Assembly: GCA_035772785.1 (NCBI GenBank)
Contig: JAOCPU010000001.1
Location: 2,604,001 to 2,668,000 of the forward strand
Direction: 5' to 3'
DNA: 64,000 nucleotides
From: Phlebiopsis flavidoalba
Taxonomy: Eukaryota > Basidiomycota > Agaricomycetes > Polyporales > Phanerochaetaceae
Part shown: piece after piece, positions 51,996 through 64,000 of the stretch
How positions within the stretch are numbered: position 1 is the first letter of the stretch
Layout: every line of letters begins with the position of its first letter
Program-made: the position numbers and the translations under genes
Notes under the pieces: model-generated
Database searches by the model: none
The model's input: only the letters and a program-made list of their open reading frames with translations
What the model was told of the DNA's origin: nothing

Positions 51996-54477
51996 TTATA
52001 GCGTCCAGAGCATATGTCTTGATTGCTGCACTTTTTTCTTTTCACGCGTATGTTCAACGTTTTGCGAGCACGTAAATAACATAATCATCCGCCGATCCGT
52101 CAGTCTACAAATACAAATGGTCACTCCTCTAAGGATTAGTATGTTGATGTTTTCCAATCCGACTAGCAGCAAAATCCCCAAGGAGAGAAAGTAAACGCAA
52201 ATTACGCAATTAACAACAAACCCACAGATGCCCGACGAGCGCTCGCCCTCGCCTACGCGCGTGGGGCGTAGAAAAACGACTACAAGAACAGGAACGACCG
52301 CGAACAGAGAGCTAAGATACGAAAGCAAATCAAGCACGTAGGTTAGATAAATCTGAACGTCTCTAGGAAAAAAGATGAACAGAAGCGTACAATGATGAGC
52401 GGAGCTCCGACAGATATACCGACCATCTGGAAGAGCTCCCCGCCAGAGAGGCTGTTCGTCGTGCCTAACGCGAGGTCGTTCGGCGTGTCCCCGTGTTGGT
52501 CCTTCGTGATAATCATCACAATCCTATCCGCGTATCAAGATTCCCTGCAGGATCGACGAGACGAGAGACTGATGAAAGCCGAAACGCACGAAAATGCCAG
52601 CGTCCCCGTAAAGCGCGCGAAACTTGAATGAAACAGTACACAAGAATGGATGACCCCCTAAGCCTACCCACAGCACCCGCCCTCCAGTTTCGCGACAACT
52701 GCGTGCCTCGCACCCCGGGGGGGGGGGTTTGGCCCCCGACGCCCGCGCGATGACGTTGAGGAAGGGCACTTGGCGAGATGAGGCGCGAACACGTCACGGG
52801 CCATGTGAGCAGGTTTGGGTGAACCTGAAAAACACCGAAGGAGTACGCCGAACCGGCGCGCAGAAGAGAGACAGAAAAACACAGGCAAGAGTCGCCTTGA
52901 GCCCCGATAGACACAAAGGCCCATGATGGACAACGCGCGTAGCGATCTTCTCTTGGGCTGCGGCGAGAAGTTAGCTGACTTATGACTTATGATAGACGGC
53001 AGACGACGCACGATCAGACTCACACGTTCATTGATAGACCGCCCGTCATCGATGGGGGTGTATGCCATGAGAACGAATGTACGATGTTGAATGCCGCGGC
53101 GATGAACCCGAGCATCCATATGTGTGCAGCTTGGCTGCGCAGAGCGCCCGTATGACGGGGGAGAAGGGATGATGAGACTTCGCAGGCTAGGAGGCTTCTC
53201 TATTTTCGAGTAGAGGTGCGATCTCCTCGCCGGGGTTTTCTTCGAAGCTCGAGGGTCTCTGGCTCGGAGAGGATATATTGTTGAGCCCCGGAGATGCGCC
53301 CCGCACGTCTGCGTGGATGCCGTCTAATATAAAAAAACGAGATAGCATCATGAATAAATGAGTATCTTCGAGGGTCCCTAACGACTCACCTCGCGAAGTA
53401 GTACAAACAACGATAGTAATGAAGAGTTCACACCAAGGATGGATTAGTGTACAGCTATGCAGTGACAATACACGGCAAAATGTACGGGTTGGGCTCGGAA
53501 GAAGCCGTGTCGAACCAACCGCCAAGTTCAACCGCCGGCTCTGCGAAAGCCCCCTCCAATTATTGGACTGTTTGTGGAGGTTTAGGCCTTGTGATGCACG
53601 AAAACCGTAGAATAAATACTCACCCTATGACAAAATCCGAGGGCGGAAATGATGTCGTAGGAAAGGGGAACGCGGTAGATCTGGTTACTGGTTTTTGTCT
53701 GTAAGTTCCCCGACGACGGGAGTGTATGACGCCAACAAAGCCGGCGAAGACGCAAGAACCTAAGACAACGAAGTGAGAGTTAGCCAAAACAAGATTAGAC
53801 AGAACGTACTCAAGAGTCTGAAAATCAAAGCCGAAATGAAATCATGCGACGCTCCAAACCCGAGGGTCGAACCTGCAAGGCCAGCCATCCCCAGCGCGAT
53901 TTCTAACTGGTGTTCGTCCCCACGCGGTCTGAGTCCGACAAGTCAGGACGTTAGCCGCACGCTGTTGGTATTCATTTTGCGATATTACCTGAGAACCTTC
54001 CCCAGGCGTAGATGGTGAGAAACGCGCCAATGGTGTGCGCAGACGCGAGGGAGACCGGTGTAGTATCCCACACTCTGCTCGCTCGGCAGGTCACCAGGTC
54101 GCTACCATCTTATTGATGTACGGGCATTGACTGGGTACTCGCAATTGGTAGGATGAGCTTGATAGCACATATGGTCGCGAATTTGCCCTTTGGGTATGGG
54201 ACGTGACTGGTGTTGGTGGTTTCGGTGATTCGGCATACTCAGGCTCGTCCGAGGTCGTCACGGTCAGCGAGAAGAGGCGAGTCTTCTCTGTCAGCCACAT
54301 TTGGATACTGGGGATGTCCCTCTTGCCATCTCGACGAGCGCGCCAAGTCGAATCAGTACCTCCGAGCGTGCAGACGACGCGAACGCTGGGATGAGGCGGC
54401 GGGGCGGGGTACAAACCGGGGGTATAAATGGATGTCCAACGCCGGACAAAGCCTGCACTATATTTATGATGCAACAA
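51996..54477 (-). CDS. Unassigned multi-pass membrane protein candidate
   Basis: I do not recognise the family. Minus-strand open stretches separated by intron-like gaps are rich in hydrophobic helices: SLASAHTIGAFLTIYAWGRF (about 54055-53995), LEIALGMAGLAGSTLGFGAS then HDFISALIFRLL (53910-53825), an intron, and VLASSPALLASYTPVVGELT. These are followed by TLIHPWCELFITIVVCTTS (about 53450-53395), GFIAAAFNIVHSFSW (about 53107), a stretch near 52900, IVMIITKDQHGDTPNDLALG and GELFQMVGISVGAPLIIV (52530-52380). The last exon, LLSYLSSLFAVVPVLVVVFL then NCVICVYFLSLGILLLVGLE, closes the gene (52337-52000). Perhaps 6-8 membrane helices are present. A receptor or transporter would fit. A 10-G run at about 52719 interrupts one exon. 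Confidence 0.45.
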
Positions 54478-56910
54478 AGCGCAGTCAGTATCGCAACTTA
54501 CAAAGGGGCTCGGTGGTTGCTTACAGAGGACGCACCATGGCGTGGTTTTAGGTCATCGTCGCGTTAGATATAGCGTGGTGTCGCCCGCAGCCGCCCAGAT
54601 AGGCCCACCGCCATCACGAACCGCCGGAACTCTCCGCGGACCCTCGTGGCGTGGGGAGCCTCCTAACTTTATCCGCTGCCTCTTTCGCCCTCCCTCGCAC
54701 ATTTTGGTTTTTCCGGGGACAAGCGGTCGTACAAAAAAACGGGAGTTGGAAGTTGGGGTTGGATGCGGAAACTCCAGCCGGGTCGGGTACCAACCTTTTG
54801 TGCGTCTCTGAGATACACGCAAGATAAGGTTTCGCCGTTGTCCTAACCCCACGCGCTCCCGCCATGCCTCGCTCTGCCGGGGGGGGGGGGAATCGCCGCG
54901 TGCCTCCTCGACTCGGGGCACCCCGCACGGAGAAGATGCACCATCCACGGGGGTTTGCGGGTTTTTTTCTACGGGTCAGAACGCACTTGAACGCTCTACC
55001 GGCCCTGCCAGCGCGCACAACGAGGCGTCCCCTCCATTACATGTCGTACTGTCAGAGGCGTCGTGGCCTGGCGCGGGAAATCGCCAGGCCGGCACTGGGG
55101 GCGATAGAAGGCCAGGGGGAAGGGAGGCGTCTTCTCAGGAGTCAGGATCTCGAGCCGCGGGAAAAGGCTCCCCGCGTCGCGAGAGCCGGGCCTCGGCCCG
55201 AGACCGATCGAGCTCCAATCAGATATTGAGTGCGGGTGCGAGGTTTCCGCTGTGGGCCGCGCGAGGAGTCCGACCGGTGCCAATTGAGCGACTCGATCAC
55301 TCGCACACGGGCCTGCTTGCTGCGGGGCTTCGCGTTTAGGATATAAATTAACTTATTTCGGTATCACTAAAGGTACTAGTACACAATTGGTGTAGAGAGA
55401 GAGAGGCGAAGGAATGTAACGATTTTATTGTATGTATGGATATGAGAGGATTGTTCCTGGTTGTTTGTTTAAATGGAAGGGACCTACTTGTTGACCCAGA
55501 GGAAGCACTGTGGCTGATCACATGGTGAGCGCGATCTAATCTTCTTAGGGGGGAGCCCGCCCACTGCGGAAGCCACTCCTCCAATGCCTCCCAGTCAGAT
55601 GTGCTGGAGCAATCATGTCAAGCCGCGCGCGCAGAATCTCCTCAACCGATGCTTCAGGCCCGTGAGCTTCTTGCCTATTGAACCATCCAGGGCTTAATGA
55701 GGCGCCTCACGACGTGGACCGCGACATTACGCGCAGAAGGGGACAATCAGGCGCGGCGACCCAGCTCTGACCGTTCCACGAACAGCACGGTGGTGAAGCG
55801 GCGGTTGCGGGAGGGGGGAATAGGAACTGTGCGACGCGGACGTCCACTGTGTGGTTCGTCAGGAAGCGTCGGGGGAGAGTCGCATCTCGGTCCGAAATAC
55901 ACTGGCTTCGGATGCGGCAGCAGGTGCAGGGTGGGAACTTTGTGCGTCGGTCCCTCATGTTCAGAAGGGGTTGTGGAAGGGAGGCGGGGGAGGAAAGAGG
56001 GCCGCAGACTGCGAAGGGCGAAGGAAGGCGGGGGGAGGGCGTGTCAATCCGCAGCCGGCAAAGGGTGGGGGGGAGGGGGAAAGCAGGGGGGCAATGCGGC
56101 AGATGTGGTGGGGAGGAGGAGGGAAGCCGTGGGGCCATCGTGTCTCAATAGGGCGGCGGCGCGGGAGGAAAAGTGAGGAACCCTCAGGACCGTGCTCGAA
56201 AGGCGGAGGCAGGCGAGAGGTGGGGCCTGTCAGGAGACCATGCTGCGAAGTGAAGAGAGAGGGCACTAGTGAGGACCATCCGGGACCATATGCCATAGTG
56301 AGGACCGGTGGCCGAGCAGACTAGCGAAGGGCGGCGAACCCTCGTGATACCGAAAAAAGGGGTAAAAAAAAAAAATGGAATAAAAAAAAAACAACGGGGG
56401 GAAAAGGGGAAATTCGCATCGGCCGGACTGTAAGGGATATCCAACAAGTGCGGACTTTCCTGATGGGCCCGAAAATGGTGGGCGTCGCGGCGGGGGAAAC
56501 TGGCACGGGACCATGCGGGACCCATGGCCTATAATGGGGAGGGGGCGGCGGCGGGGGCAGAAGAACAAGTGCCGCCCACCAGGGGGAAAAACGAATTGAG
56601 GACCGGGGACAGCCTGTGTTGCAGGCGGTGGCGGTCGGGACAGCTGGGGGGTGCTCTGTGGACGGAGACGTCACCGAATACCGGCGGCGGCACAACGAGA
56701 GGGAAATGAGTGACACTCGGGGGGCACCCGGTCGAAGGGTGGAGGGTAGAAGGGCAGACCGTCGGAGGCGACATGTACTCACCACCGGGGGAAGCCGTAG
56801 CCGTCGTACTCCGGCTGAGCGTGCGGCTCGGCCCCACTGTTGCTGGTCGCCAGGCTGTGTTCCAACGAGCTTCGTGATGAGGCTTGGGTGCCTCAGCACT
56901 AATAAACTGG
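54478..56910. other. G-rich low-complexity tract, no gene
   Basis: No gene recognised. G- and A-homopolymers are frequent: a 12-G run near 54880, A-runs at 56364-56375 and 56383-56391. An imperfect direct repeat of about 32 bp with a gggaccat core occurs at 56277-56310 and 56507-56540, and a related piece (gtggaccatgcggggg) at 58370. From 55640 to 56900 the plus strand is strongly purine-biased, which produces long meaningless open frames on the minus strand. Confidence 0.5.
56063..56091 (+). other. G-quadruplex-forming motif
   Basis: The pattern G3-T-G7-A-G5-AAAGCA-G6 meets the standard G3+N1-7 four-run criterion on the plus strand. It lies about 0.8 kb downstream of the FAS1 gene in a purine-rich tract that has several other G-runs. 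Confidence 0.65.
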
Positions 56911-58330
56911 TTACGTAGATTCGAAGTCGAAGCCGAAATCGAAGGCAGATTCGTCGAAGCCGGTGGGGATGTAGGAGTACGTGTTGTCCTCATCGAATGT
57001 GACAGCGATGTCCTCGTCCGTAGCATTGTGGGCCCAATCTGTGATTATGGTCAGACATCGCTCATGAGAATAGTTTGGGGCATATACATACTGGTGTGAA
57101 GAATGAAATCTGGTACAAAACGTGGTAAGACAAGATCTTCTTCAACGCGCGCGTGGCCGAGCGGGGAGAAACAGGAAGAGCTTCAGTCTGAATGGCAACT
57201 CTCTGTGCTTGAAGGCATCGTTGGTAGGCGCGAAGATCGTCACCGCGGGGTTGCCTTCGAGCGTCTTCGAATCCTTGTTCCAGTGCCAATCGACATCGTC
57301 AAGAAGACCGACGCGCTGGATAGCGGAGGACTTTTAAAAACAAAATGTCAGATCGTCGGATCAGGTAAAGACAGCGACGGGGCATACCAGAGTGGAGAAG
57401 ACATCAGAGAAGGCAAATAGAGCTTGTGAAGGTGGATGGAGGAGGGAAGAGAGAGGATGGTTGACACAGTGAATTAGACCTGCAAAGGAACAACAATAAA
57501 GGCACAGAATCCCGAGTAGATTTACGGGAAATGCTTTACCATTCTTAGTACTTGACGTCAGCGGTTAAGCACATTTGCGTAGAAGTTCAGCGAGAGAGTC
57601 GGCCTTAACCGTTGAACAGCCGCGGGGGCTGCTCAACGCGCAGACGCAATGGCTGCGAATGCAAGGAACCATCACGAGCGTGAGAGAAGTCGGGAATGTG
57701 GTGTTCTTTGCCAATTCGCCTGCGGGGAGCTCCTCGGGAAGAATGTGGTACTTGAGCACGGCCGTCAGAATCTTCTTGATTAATCTTCTTCTCTGCGCTC
57801 CTTGTCCTCGTCGCCATCGTTCGCGGAGCACCTGCTCGTTACGAAACCCTCGGAGAGGGGCGGAGAAACAGCTCGAGCTCTTTTTGTTTGTCCTCGGGTC
57901 CGAATGCACGTCATTGCTCTGAAGAAAGCCTCGACACCGAATTCGTCCAAGGCTGTATCTTTCTCGTGCTTGCGTCGTGGTGTTGGGTGGGCGCAGAGCG
58001 CGATCAGGAGGCCTGCAGGGGCGCGAGGAAGAACGTAACACTATGATGAATTAGCTGCCAATCCCTAGAAGATCGCAATCTGAGCGTCAGAAAGACATAC
58101 CTCTTTGAAGAATCGTTGAGAATGGACACGATGTCTTCGGTGAAGTGAAGTTTACCAGCTTGTAAATGCGCGAGAAAACCTCGAGGCAACGTGAGATCGA
58201 AGGGTCTGAGAGCGATCATTGTCAGCGCAACGTTTATCCTCTCCGAGAGCCTGGAAGATAGTCTTATCATCGACCTTGGGGTGGTGATGATGCAGGATGG
58301 ATGCGGCCACTCCGGCGGACCCTAGATCGG
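56911..58330 (-). CDS. Fasciclin (FAS1) domain protein, two repeats
   Basis: FAS1 proteins are typically secreted or GPI-anchored adhesion proteins of the fungal wall or membrane. The segment SAGVAASILHHHHPKVDDKT then IFQAL (58325-58250) precedes the first FAS1 domain, which includes FTEDIVSILNDSSK. The domain continues with KKILTAVLKYHILPEELPAG and ELAKNTTFPTSL (57780-57690), which is the FAS1 H2 motif (hYHhLP), followed by LRLRVEQPPRLF then NVKADS. The second repeat gives RALKKILSYHVL (about 57140), again the H2 motif. The acidic C-terminus ends EDNTYSYIPTGFDESAFDFG then FDFEST with the stop at 56911-56913; no GPI-addition tail follows. Intron and frame breaks obscure the first exon, and no signal peptide could be located upstream in the G-rich stretch to 58.7 kb. 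Confidence 0.83.
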
Positions 58331-59510
58331 GGGATCATGGGGAGACCACCAGGAGGGGGAGGCTATGGGTGGACCATGCGGGGGTTCGTGGGGGGTGCTC
58401 TTCGCTCCCTCCTCTCCCTTAGGAGCGGTGGAGTACAAAGGGGAACTTTGGCATCCCAACAGGAGGCTCGGCGAGGCGGCGGGTAGTCACCCCTCTGGGT
58501 GGTACAGGAGAAAACCCGGCATGGAGCATTCCCGGACGAGGCTTGTCGAGGTGCGCAATCCATTGTTCGGCGGGGACATCGTCTGTACTCCTCGTACGGG
58601 TACGGCTGGCTCTGGCCCGGCAAACGAGCGGCCACGGCCAGCGCGCCGCAGAGCACATGCGACGAGGCTGCCGGGATCTGACGTCTAGCATCATGGATGC
58701 AGGGAGCAGACGGGCGCTTGCAGAGGACAGGAGAGCGCTCGTCGCACGTGTCCTCAAATTACGCACCGGCCGGCGCCACTCGGGAGTGTCCGCAGTCTGA
58801 TTCTACCGTTCTTCTGGCACGGGCACCGATACCTCGCCGCTGGGGCCTGGCGCAGGGCATGGCTCCGCAAGACGCGAAGCACAGCAAGTGCATTTGGGGA
58901 CGCACCGTCGCCCCGTCCATGGCCCTGATCCAGATAATTATGTTTTAGCAAAAAAATAAAACAAAAAAGATAAAAAAAAAAGCAATCGCCTAGACCCGGT
59001 GCCCCACGGTCCACTGACCTTCAGCGTCCCCCTGATTTTTCCACGTTTGTCGAGGCCGTGTGAAGGCGGTAGACCATTTGCAGACAAAATTGCCTCCGTG
59101 TGCTCGTCATGGTGGATCGAGCGACGACATCCGCGACTGTGCGGCGTACGCACGCACGCACCTCATCGCGCGCAGAGCAAAAAGGTTGCAGGCCGCTAGA
59201 AAAGCGCGATCAAAAAATTCAAACTCCTCACCGGGCGCTTCAACCTTCAAGCACTCAAAGAAGAGCGGTTCTCTCGTGCCCCACGGCTCTCCCTGTGTAC
59301 TCCCTGGTGTGCGCACGTATTCTTTCCCGGCACAGTCAGAGTTCAAATAAGATATTAGCCTTGTATGAAAAAAGTGCGATCCATTCGTGCGAACAGGAGG
59401 GCGTGCGCGTGAATTGTGCTAGAGTCCAGATGAGAGGGAGACGGGTCGCTCCCGAGCTATCGTATACAGGGCATAGGCGGCATGGGTATCCCACACTACT
59501 TTGCAGGCTA
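58331..59510. other. Spacer between VMA1 and FAS1 genes
   Basis: 58331-58800 may contain the unread 5' exon(s) of the FAS1 gene but shows no signal peptide. 58945-58983 is A-rich (caaaaaaataaaac and an A10 run). 59000-59500 has short plus-strand frames without motifs and includes the VMA1 3' flank. Confidence 0.4.
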
Positions 59511-61941
<2,431 letters not shown>

Positions 61942-62162
61942 CGTCGAGAATGTCGGCGGCGATGTGTTCGAGGGTTATCCGGAGAGCAGGTCGTCGTCAG
62001 TGGACACTCGAAACTGCGCGCGCTCGGTGATGGAGGCTAGGTAGGAGTCTTGGGGACGGCCGAATCGGGAAGCATTGGGCGCTTCGAGACGCGTACAGAC
62101 TGACGCGTCCTTCGCTGACTGTCCTGCCTCACTCTATACACCACCACCACCGCCAACGCAAC
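61942..62162. promoter_or_regulatory. Divergent VMA1/RPT1 promoter
   Basis: 221 bp separate the ATGs. No TATA box and no yeast-type proteasome element (GGTGGCAAA) are seen. The 20 bases before RPT1 are a CCACC/CCGCC-rich leader. Confidence 0.45.
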
Positions 62163-63697
62163 ATGCCACCAAAAGCGTATGTCTTTCATTAATGTGACAT
62201 GCTACAGATGCTAATGCCATGCGTGTGCAGTGACTGGGAGAAATGTACGTTCTTTCTCCGAGGAGAACAATGGTGGGAAACTCGGGCTAACCGACCTGCA
62301 GGGGAGAAGAAGGCAGTATACGGCAAGGACGAGAAGGAGATCAAGGGTGAGTGGAGAGGATTAAGCTGTTTAGGCTTACATTAACCCTCGTGTAGCTCTG
62401 GACGACAGTGATATCCAAATTCTCAAGACATACGTTCGCCATATTCATGTCTTGCAGGCGTGCCGCGCGCTGACCATGTCTCACAGGGTCAAGGACCGTA
62501 TGCTCCACACTCGACTAAAGAAGATTGACGGAGACATTAAGGAGGTCCCAGAAACGTTATCAACGAGAAGCTCGGTAAGACGTCGTTTCTGCGCACACCC
62601 GTGTCGCTTACCCCGCCCTCGCAGGCGTGAAGGAGTCCGACACTGGTCTCGCCTCGCCTAACCTCTGGGATCTTGCCGCCGATCGCCAACGAATGGAGAG
62701 GAACATCCCCTTCAGGTTGCGCGCTGTACCAAGATCATTCCCGTCGACACCTGTAAAGGCCGAGCAGGGCACGCGCAATGAACCCACTTGGTGCAGCCCA
62801 AGGCCAAAAGGGCGCAGATGAACAGGATAAGTATGTCATCAACATCAAGCAAATTGTCCCAAATTTTGCTGGTTGGTCCTCGGCGACCGCGTTGCGACCC
62901 AACAGGACATTGAATCGAGGGCATGCGGGTGGGGTCAGCACGCATTCCCTGGCACATACGGGGCCGCTCTGCTTACATTTACACTTTAGAGTGGACCGCA
63001 CGAAGTATAAGATTCAAATACCTCTGCCTCCTAGGATCGACGCATCGGTCACAATGATGCAGGTGGAAGAGAAGCCAGACGTGATAATACTCCGACGTTG
63101 GAGGTGGCTGCAAGGAGCAACCATCGACCCCCGAGAGTTGCGAGAAGTTGCTCTTGAAAACGCCCTCGCCTTTCGGGAAGCCCTTTCCGCTTCGTGCCGA
63201 TAATTTAAAAACGCACTCATCTCGTGGACTAGCCGGCGGAGCGTTTTGTCAATCTCGGCATACGACCCGCCCCAAAGGGGTCCTTCTGTTCGGCCCCACC
63301 GGGTACGGGCAAGACTCTGTGTGCTCGTGCGGTGGCCAAACCGAACAGACGCAACATTCATCCTGTCATTGGCTCCGAGCTAGTACAGAAATATGTCGGT
63401 GAAGGTGCCCGGGATGGTTCGCGAGCTTTTCGAGATGGCCCGCAGTAAGAAGGCGTGCATCATGTTCTTCGATGAAGTCGATGCTATCGGTGGTATGCCC
63501 GATTTGAAGCGACGGCGCTGGAGGCGACAATGAGGTCCACGGGACGATGTTGTGGAACTGGATCAACCAGCTGGACGGATTCGACCCTCGCCCCAAGGCA
63601 ACATCAAGGTGCTGATGGCCACAAATCGGTGAGGCGAGCGCGTAGGACCGTTTGTGGGCAACCCTGCTCACCACAATCATGCTTCCTCAGGAACGGA

Positions 63698-63729
<32 letters not shown>

Positions 63730-64000
63730 TTTTTTTTTTCTTCGACCCTGCGCTACTTCGTCCGGGTCGTCTCGACGACGTGTCGAGTTCTCACTGCCGG
63801 ACAAACGAAGGTCGCGCGCACATCCTTCGGAATTCATGCGCGAAGGTATTATGATCCTAGATTGCGCCCTGCAGGCTTGCTCACGGCCGTCCCTCCGCAG
63901 TCTTGAGTGTCGAATGCGAAGGGACATCTACCGATTCGACCTCATCGCGCGATTGTGTCCTAACACTACTGGTGGGGCCGAACTCCGGTCGGTTGCAACC
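62163..64000 (+). CDS. RPT1: 26S proteasome regulatory ATPase RPT1 (PSMC2), 3' partial
   Basis: AAA+ ATPase of the 19S base ring that unfolds substrates. Exon 1 is MPPKA, an intron (62177-62230), then DWEKY, a further intron, and [15 protein letters not shown] and [12 protein letters not shown]. The coiled coil and OB-region follow: [32 protein letters not shown] then [11 protein letters not shown] and [20 protein letters not shown] then [11 protein letters not shown] (62993-63090). In the AAA domain come [10 protein letters not shown] then [11 protein letters not shown] (Walker A, about 63280-63345, one base out of frame), [28 protein letters not shown] then [10 protein letters not shown] (Walker B, 63415-63495), [17 protein letters not shown] and [12 protein letters not shown] (63740-63775). 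The final exon reads [15 protein letters not shown] and NTTGAELRSV at the window edge. A 42-bp T-rich insertion (63698-63739) splits TNR from LDPALLRPG. Other frameshifts are present. The 3' end lies outside the window. Confidence 0.95.
63698..63739. repeat. Poly-T tract (T26-AC-T14) inside RPT1 exon
   Basis: A run of 26 T, then AC, then 14 T lies directly between sequence encoding the conserved NR and [10 protein letters not shown] segments of the AAA domain, where the family has about two residues. It is not in an intron position: the preceding acceptor (cctcag) ends at 63690 and no splice signals surround the T-run. Confidence 0.9.

Noticed and set aside
54553..56296. Long minus-strand Pro/Ser-rich open frames
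   Set aside because: They arise from the purine bias of the plus strand and contain no motif or intron structure.

Overview
The window reads as nuclear DNA of a filamentous basidiomycete, most likely an Agaricomycete. The evidence is compact gene spacing (60-220 bp between many neighbours), many short GT-AG introns of about 50-70 nt, moderately GC-rich coding sequence, and a gene complement made up entirely of fungal housekeeping genes plus families common in mushrooms (a kinase-like gene, a FAS1 protein, paralogous BRE4-like transporters). I recognise no bacterial, viral, rRNA, tRNA or CRISPR sequence and no transposon protein.

Layout from left to right: an unassigned minus-strand fragment and a 7-bp minisatellite (0-2.3 kb); SDA1 ribosome biogenesis factor (+); an unassigned minus-strand gene containing two long palindromes (5.1-6.6 kb); BRE4-like transporter A (-); DEAD-box helicase DDX41/abstrakt (-) head-to-head with galactose-1-phosphate uridylyltransferase GAL7 (+); BRE4-like transporter B (+), which mirrors copy A; an ADP-sugar Nudix hydrolase (+); a RecQ helicase (-) head-to-head with kinetochore NUF2 (+); an ING-family PHD-finger protein (-); a degenerate protein kinase (+); a 7-kb stretch with little recognisable coding (34.7-41.6 kb); exocyst SEC3 (-) head-to-head with mitochondrial ribosomal protein uL15m/MRPL10 (+); splicing factor PRP38 (-); an unassigned 49-54.5 kb stretch that holds a stem-loop cluster and a multi-pass membrane protein candidate (-); a G-rich low-complexity tract; a FAS1-domain protein (-); V-ATPase subunit A VMA1 (-) head-to-head with 26S proteasome ATPase RPT1 (+), which runs off the right end.

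The genes do not form one pathway. They cover ribosome assembly, RNA splicing, DNA repair, chromosome segregation, exocytosis, vacuolar acidification, protein turnover and galactose use. The main organisational themes are short divergent promoters (DDX41/GAL7, RecQ/NUF2, SEC3/MRPL10, VMA1/RPT1) and an old inverted pair of BRE4-like genes bracketing DDX41/GAL7.

Almost every recognisable gene, including normally essential ones, carries single-base frameshifts or an occasional in-frame stop outside intron boundaries. Many lie in homopolymers. I read this mostly as uncorrected long-read consensus error or a degraded haplotig rather than real loss of so many essential genes. It means that exon boundaries, starts and single-residue oddities below should be treated with caution.
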